From G025836975 sp040391135 (GTDB lineage: Bacteria; Pseudomonadota; Gammaproteobacteria; Burkholderiales; Burkholderiaceae_B): DNA of 64,000 nt. Positions 60,547-64,000 of the stretch are shown in pieces; within the stretch, counting starts at the first letter, position 1; the number at the start of each line of letters is the position of its first letter. Both the position numbers and the translations under genes were made by a program. The stretch spans positions 1 through 64,000 of the forward strand of contig JBEBYL010000010.1 in assembly GCA_040391135.1 (NCBI GenBank). Reading direction: 5' to 3'. The notes beneath the pieces were generated by a model that did not search any database, was not told the DNA's origin, and saw only the letters and a list, made by a program, of their open reading frames with translations.

Positions 60547-61428
60547 CTATCCGCCAAGATACTTGTCGAACCAGGCCAGGGCGCGCTTCCAGCCGTCTTG
60601 CGCCGCTTCGGGCCGATAGCTGGGACGGTAGTCCGCATGGAACGCATGCGGCGCATCGGGATAGACCACGAATTCGGACTGCCGGGCGGCGTCCGGCCCC
60701 TTGGCCAGTTCCGCCTTCATGGCATCGATGGAGTCTTGCGTGATGCCGGCGTCCTTGCCGCCGTACAGCCCCAGGATCGGACCGTGCAGCTTGGCCGCGA
60801 TATCGACCGGCTGGCTGGGATGCAAGGCATCGGCATTGCCCACCAGGCGGCCGTACCAGGCCACCCCGGCATCGACTTCGGGATTATGAGCCGCATAGAG
60901 CCATACGATGCGGCCTCCCCAGCAGAACCCCGTTATCCCCAGCTTGCCGATATCGCCGCCATTCTTGCCCGCCCATGCCACCGCCGCATCCAGATCGCTC
61001 ATGACCTGCGGATCGGGCACCTTGTTCACGACCTCGCTGATCAACTGCGCCACTTCGGTATATTTGCCTGGATCGCCCTGCCTGGCATAGAGCTCGGGAG
61101 CGATCGCCATATAGCCGACCTTCGCCAGTCGCCGGCAGACATCCTTGATGTATTCATGCACGCCGAAGATTTCCTGCACCACAAGGATCACCGGGGCGGC
61201 GGTCTTCCCGTCCGGCGCCGCGCGATAGGCCGGTATGTGGCCGCCTTGGGCCGGAATCTGCACCAGCCCTGCCACCAGTCCCTTGTCATCCGTTGCGATG
61301 GCGGTCGCGGCGGCCGGCCCCGCCGCAAGCGCAAATCCGCCCACCAACGTGGTGGCCATGAATCCGCGCCTGTCCAAAATCAGCGGTGGCAGCAAACTAT
61401 CGAAATCCGTATCCGGCAAACGACTCAT
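60547..61428 (-). CDS. Tat-exported dienelactone hydrolase family protein
   Basis: A 293-residue alpha/beta hydrolase. Residues 20-21 form a twin-Arg in LDRRGFMATT, followed by a hydrophobic Ala/Gly stretch, so Tat export is likely. The Cys-Asp-His triad is Cys169 (GFCWGG), Asp226 (GGKDAG) and His261 (APHAFHAD). QEIFGVHEYIKDVCRRLAKVGY is the family hallmark. Substrate is unknown; no catechol pathway genes are adjacent. Confidence 0.92.
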   Translation of the reverse strand: MSRLPDTDFDSLLPPLILDRRGFMATTLVGGFALAAGPAAATAIATDDKGLVAGLVQIPAQGGHIPAYRAAPDGKTAAPVILVVQEIFGVHEYIKDVCRRLAKVGYMAIAPELYARQGDPGKYTEVAQLISEVVNKVPDPQVMSDLDAAVAWAGKNGGDIGKLGITGFCWGGRIVWLYAAHNPEVDAGVAWYGRLVGNADALHPSQPVDIAAKLHGPILGLYGGKDAGITQDSIDAMKAELAKGPDAARQSEFVVYPDAPHAFHADYRPSYRPEAAQDGWKRALAWFDKYLGG

Positions 61429-61488
61429 GGCGATCCCCTTTCTTGGATAAAAAAAAGCATGCTTCGGATTGAAGCATGCCTTGTACGG

Positions 61489-61677
61489 CTATGAATTGGA
61501 TTTATGTTCCGGCTTACCCTTGCGCTTGGTGGAAGCCAACTCGTCGAGCTCTTTTTTGCTCATGGAGTCATACATGCTTCGTGAAGCGCCTTTGAGCTCG
61601 CCCACCTTGGTCTCGCCGCGCTTGGCGGACAGGGCCGCGCCGGCGGCCTTTTGCTGAGCCTGCGATTTGGCTGGCAT
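61489..61677 (-). CDS. DUF3008 small basic protein
   Basis: A 62-residue Lys-rich soluble protein (MPAKSQAQQKAAGAAL..., then SMYDSMSKKELDELASTKRKGKP) with a near-perfect AGGAGGT ribosome site 5 nt before ATG 61677. It fits DUF3008, small proteins with a KELxxxA-type end and no known role. It lies between cphA and the hydrolase gene on the same strand. Confidence 0.85.
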   Translation of the reverse strand: MPAKSQAQQKAAGAALSAKRGETKVGELKGASRSMYDSMSKKELDELASTKRKGKPEHKSNS

Positions 61678-61783
61678 GGAGTACCTCCTGATCAAGAAAA
61701 CCTGATTGGGAATTCAGCAACTCCATTATTGACGCCTGATCCCGGCATTTCAACCGGGAAGGCGGCCCAACATGTAACAGTCC

Positions 61784-64000
61784 CTAGCCCTCGGCGACCC
61801 GCTTCGCTATATGAGCCAGCGCCTCTTCCACCTGATCGATCAGAATCAGGCACAGCTCGCCGTCCCGCAAGCCGGCCAACGCGGTGTCGATGGCCAGGAA
61901 TTCGCCTCGTATCTCCTGCAGCTGCTTGGCGCGCTGCGCATTGGCCAGGCCCTGGCGAAGCAGGGCAAGCACCTCGCCATCCTCGCGGCCGCGCTGGCAC
62001 ATGTCCTGGTAAAGAATGACTTCGTCGAACGCATCGCCCAAGATCTCGGTCTGGCGGCGTATGTCTATGTCGCGCCGATCGCCGGCTCCGCTTATCACCA
62101 CGCTGCGCCGGCTCGCCGGCATGGCGTCCACCGCCTGAACCAGCGCCATGATGGCGTCAGGGTTATGGCCGTAATCCGCAATCAGCGTCGCGCCCCGATA
62201 CGAGAACACGTTGAAGCGGCCCGGCGCGGTCTGCGCATCGTTCACGAAAGTCGCGGCGCCGGCCTGGATGCTGGTCCAATCCAGGCCCAGCGCCCATGCG
62301 GCGGCCAGGGCCGCCATGGCATTATCGACCTGAAAGCCGATAGTGCCGCCGCGCACCAGCGGGATGCCGTCCATGCCGATCCGGTGCTCGAAAGCGCCTT
62401 CAGCCAATACGATGGCGCCGTCTTCGACGTAGACCGTCCGCCGCCCTTGCGCCTTATGGGTTGCCAGGATGGGATTGTTCCGGTCGGCGGCGAAAAAGAT
62501 CACCGAGCCCGGACAGTTCTCCGCCATGGCCGCAACGATGGGATCGGCGGCATTCAGTACAGCCGTGCCTTCGGGCGAGACGTTTTCCACAATCACGCGC
62601 TTGACGATCGCCAAGTCCTCGACCGTGCTGATAAAGCTCAGACCCAGATGGTCGCCCGTGCCCACATTCGTTACCACGGCGACGTCGCAACGATCGAATC
62701 CCAGCCCTTCGCGCAATATGCCCCCGCGCGCCGTCTCGAACACCGCGGCTTCCACATCCGGGTGCAGCAGCACGTTGCGCGCGCTGCGCGGTCCGCTGCA
62801 ATCGCCGCTGTCGATGCGTCGGCTTCCTATGTATACGCCGTCGGAGTTCGTCATGCCCACGCACGCGCCGGTGCCGGCGATCAAGTGCGCAATCAGGCGC
62901 ACCGTGGTTGTCTTGCCGTTGGTACCCGCTACCGCCACCAATGGAATGCGGCCGTTTTCCCCTTCGGGAAACATGCAGTCGATGATGGCGTCACCCACGG
63001 CCCGACCTTTCCCAAAGGAGGGATTCAAATGCATGCGCAGGCCCGGCGCCGCATTGACTTCGACTATGCAGCCGCTTTGCTTGTCCAGCGGCTCATAGAC
63101 GTTTTCACTGACCAGGTCGATGCCGCACACATCCAGTCCGACCATTTGCGCCGCCGCCACGGCGGTCGCCGCCAATTCCGGATGGACGTGATCGGTCACA
63201 TCGGTGGCGGTTCCTCCGGTACTCAGGTTGGCGTTGTTGCGCAACGTCACCAATACGCCTTTTTCCGGTATGGAATCGGCGTCGTAGTTCTGGGCCGCCA
63301 TTGTTGCCAGCGCTATGTCATCCAGCCTGATCTTGGTCAGTGAGCTGCCGTGCCCTTCGCCGCGCAGGGGATCCGCATTGATTTGCTCCACCAACTGCGC
63401 AATGCTTCGTTCACCGTCGCCAATGACCTGGGGAGGATCGCGGCGCGCGGCCGCAACCAGCTTGTCGCCCACCACCAGCAGACGGAAATCGTGCCCAGGG
63501 AAATAGCGCTCGACGATCACTTCCGAGCCGTAGCCCGATGCCGCCGCGTAGGCCGCCTCGATCTGGTCGCGGCCCTGGATGTTGACCGCCACGCCCTTGC
63601 CCTGGCTGCCGTCGCGCGGCTTGAGCACCACAGGTCCGCCGATTTCGCATGCCACCTGCCAGGCGTCTTCCGCGCTGTTGGCGCAACGGCCTTCGGGCAC
63701 CTGCACGCCGGCCGCCGCAAGCAGGCTTTTGGTCAATTCCTTGTCCTGGGCAATGGACTCCGCGATGGCTCCGCTGCTATCCGTTTCGGCCGCCTGGATG
63801 CGGCGCTGCCTGCTGCCCCATCCAAACTGCACCAGGCTGCCCTCAGTCAACCGACGATAAGGAATATTGCGCTTCACGGCGGACTGAACGATGGCGCCGG
63901 TGCTTGGACCCAGGCGTATGTCCTCGTTCAGGTCGCGCAAGCGAATCAGGCCTTCGGTCAGGTCGAAGGGCACATCCTGCATGGCGGCAATGCAAAGCTG
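61784..64000 (-). CDS. cphA: Cyanophycin synthetase, N-terminus outside the window
   Basis: 738 codons are visible and the frame is open at the window edge. CphA1 is usually about 870 residues, so about 130 are missing. An ATP-grasp domain (KPRDGSQGKGVAVN, VEVNAAPGLRMHLNPS) adds Arg; a Mur-ligase-like domain with P-loop AVAGTNGKTTTVRL and NVGTGDHLG adds Asp. Together they make the multi-L-arginyl-poly-L-aspartate storage polymer without a ribosome. A second cphA copy or cyanophycinase, if any, would lie outside. Confidence 0.95.
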   Translation of the reverse strand, partial: QLCIAAMQDVPFDLTEGLIRLRDLNEDIRLGPSTGAIVQSAVKRNIPYRRLTEGSLVQFGWGSRQRRIQAAETDSSGAIAESIAQDKELTKSLLAAAGVQVPEGRCANSAEDAWQVACEIGGPVVLKPRDGSQGKGVAVNIQGRDQIEAAYAAASGYGSEVIVERYFPGHDFRLLVVGDKLVAAARRDPPQVIGDGERSIAQLVEQINADPLRGEGHGSSLTKIRLDDIALATMAAQNYDADSIPEKGVLVTLRNNANLSTGGTATDVTDHVHPELAATAVAAAQMVGLDVCGIDLVSENVYEPLDKQSGCIVEVNAAPGLRMHLNPSFGKGRAVGDAIIDCMFPEGENGRIPLVAVAGTNGKTTTVRLIAHLIAGTGACVGMTNSDGVYIGSRRIDSGDCSGPRSARNVLLHPDVEAAVFETARGGILREGLGFDRCDVAVVTNVGTGDHLGLSFISTVEDLAIVKRVIVENVSPEGTAVLNAADPIVAAMAENCPGSVIFFAADRNNPILATHKAQGRRTVYVEDGAIVLAEGAFEHRIGMDGIPLVRGGTIGFQVDNAMAALAAAWALGLDWTSIQAGAATFVNDAQTAPGRFNVFSYRGATLIADYGHNPDAIMALVQAVDAMPASRRSVVISGAGDRRDIDIRRQTEILGDAFDEVILYQDMCQRGREDGEVLALLRQGLANAQRAKQLQEIRGEFLAIDTALAGLRDGELCLILIDQVEEALAHIAKRVAEG

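Noticed and set aside
1..64000. CRISPR arrays, prophage, insertion sequences, tRNA or rRNA genes
   Set aside because: I looked for spaced repeats, transposase or integrase ORFs, tRNA-like T-loops and rRNA stretches and found none I could support.

Overview
The window reads as a typical high-GC chromosomal segment of a betaproteobacterium, most likely Burkholderiales/Alcaligenaceae (Bordetella/Achromobacter/Pusillimonas-like). The reasons are the layout of the aa3 cytochrome oxidase cluster (ctaC-ctaD-small protein-DUF2970-ctaE-DUF2909-surf1-SCO-like-ctaA-ctaB-SCO), a PhaM-type protein, DUF3717, the FmdB-DUF502-aspS-EEP-clsB block, a CIRCE element upstream of rpoH and a cyanophycin synthetase. 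I see no rRNA, tRNA, CRISPR array, prophage or insertion sequence. Both ends cut through genes: a DUF445 protein on the left and cphA on the right.

Left third (1-22200), accessory metabolism and transport: LysR/pirin; a YcaC-like hydrolase that has lost its middle; a DedA-rhodanese fusion, an ABC exporter and a thiol dioxygenase; a DMT transporter that apparently lacks an ATG start; a DeoR + HAD + PhnD/C/E/E import cluster; an exported MBL-fold protein next to a GlxA-type regulator; a LysR-class II aldolase-MHS permease-DsbA-like isomerase set; an AcuI-type reductase, a MarR regulator with two tandem operators, and a PaaI-type thioesterase; then a decayed DUF1254/DUF1214 relic and a small surface antigen.

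Middle (22500-46800), core functions: glmS and glmU for UDP-GlcNAc synthesis, interrupted by an Lrp regulator, a GT4 glycosyltransferase and an MFS exporter; phaM; a Nudix hydrolase; the whole cytochrome c oxidase and heme A assembly cluster, which lacks ctaG/cox11 at its usual place; a large Na+/H+ antiporter with a C-terminal cyclic-nucleotide-type domain; rpoH under a perfect CIRCE operator; and the glutathione-dependent formaldehyde detoxification pair frmA-fghA.

Right third (46800-64000): clsB, EEP, aspS, DUF502, fmdB; a putative Na+/H+ antiporter; a GMC oxidoreductase; ubiA with a tiny upstream ORF; a PLP aminotransferase with a tiny upstream membrane-protein ORF; a Rieske oxygenase divergent from a 2OG-Fe(II) oxygenase; a lone amino-acid ABC ATPase; a Tat-type dienelactone hydrolase; DUF3008; and cphA.

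No single locus can be declared a new system from sequence alone. The best leads are the DeoR/HAD/Phn-type importer without any C-P bond-cleaving genes, the missing Cox11 in an otherwise complete oxidase cluster, the internally deleted YcaC homologue, the apparent ATC start codon of the DMT transporter, and several clean operator architectures.
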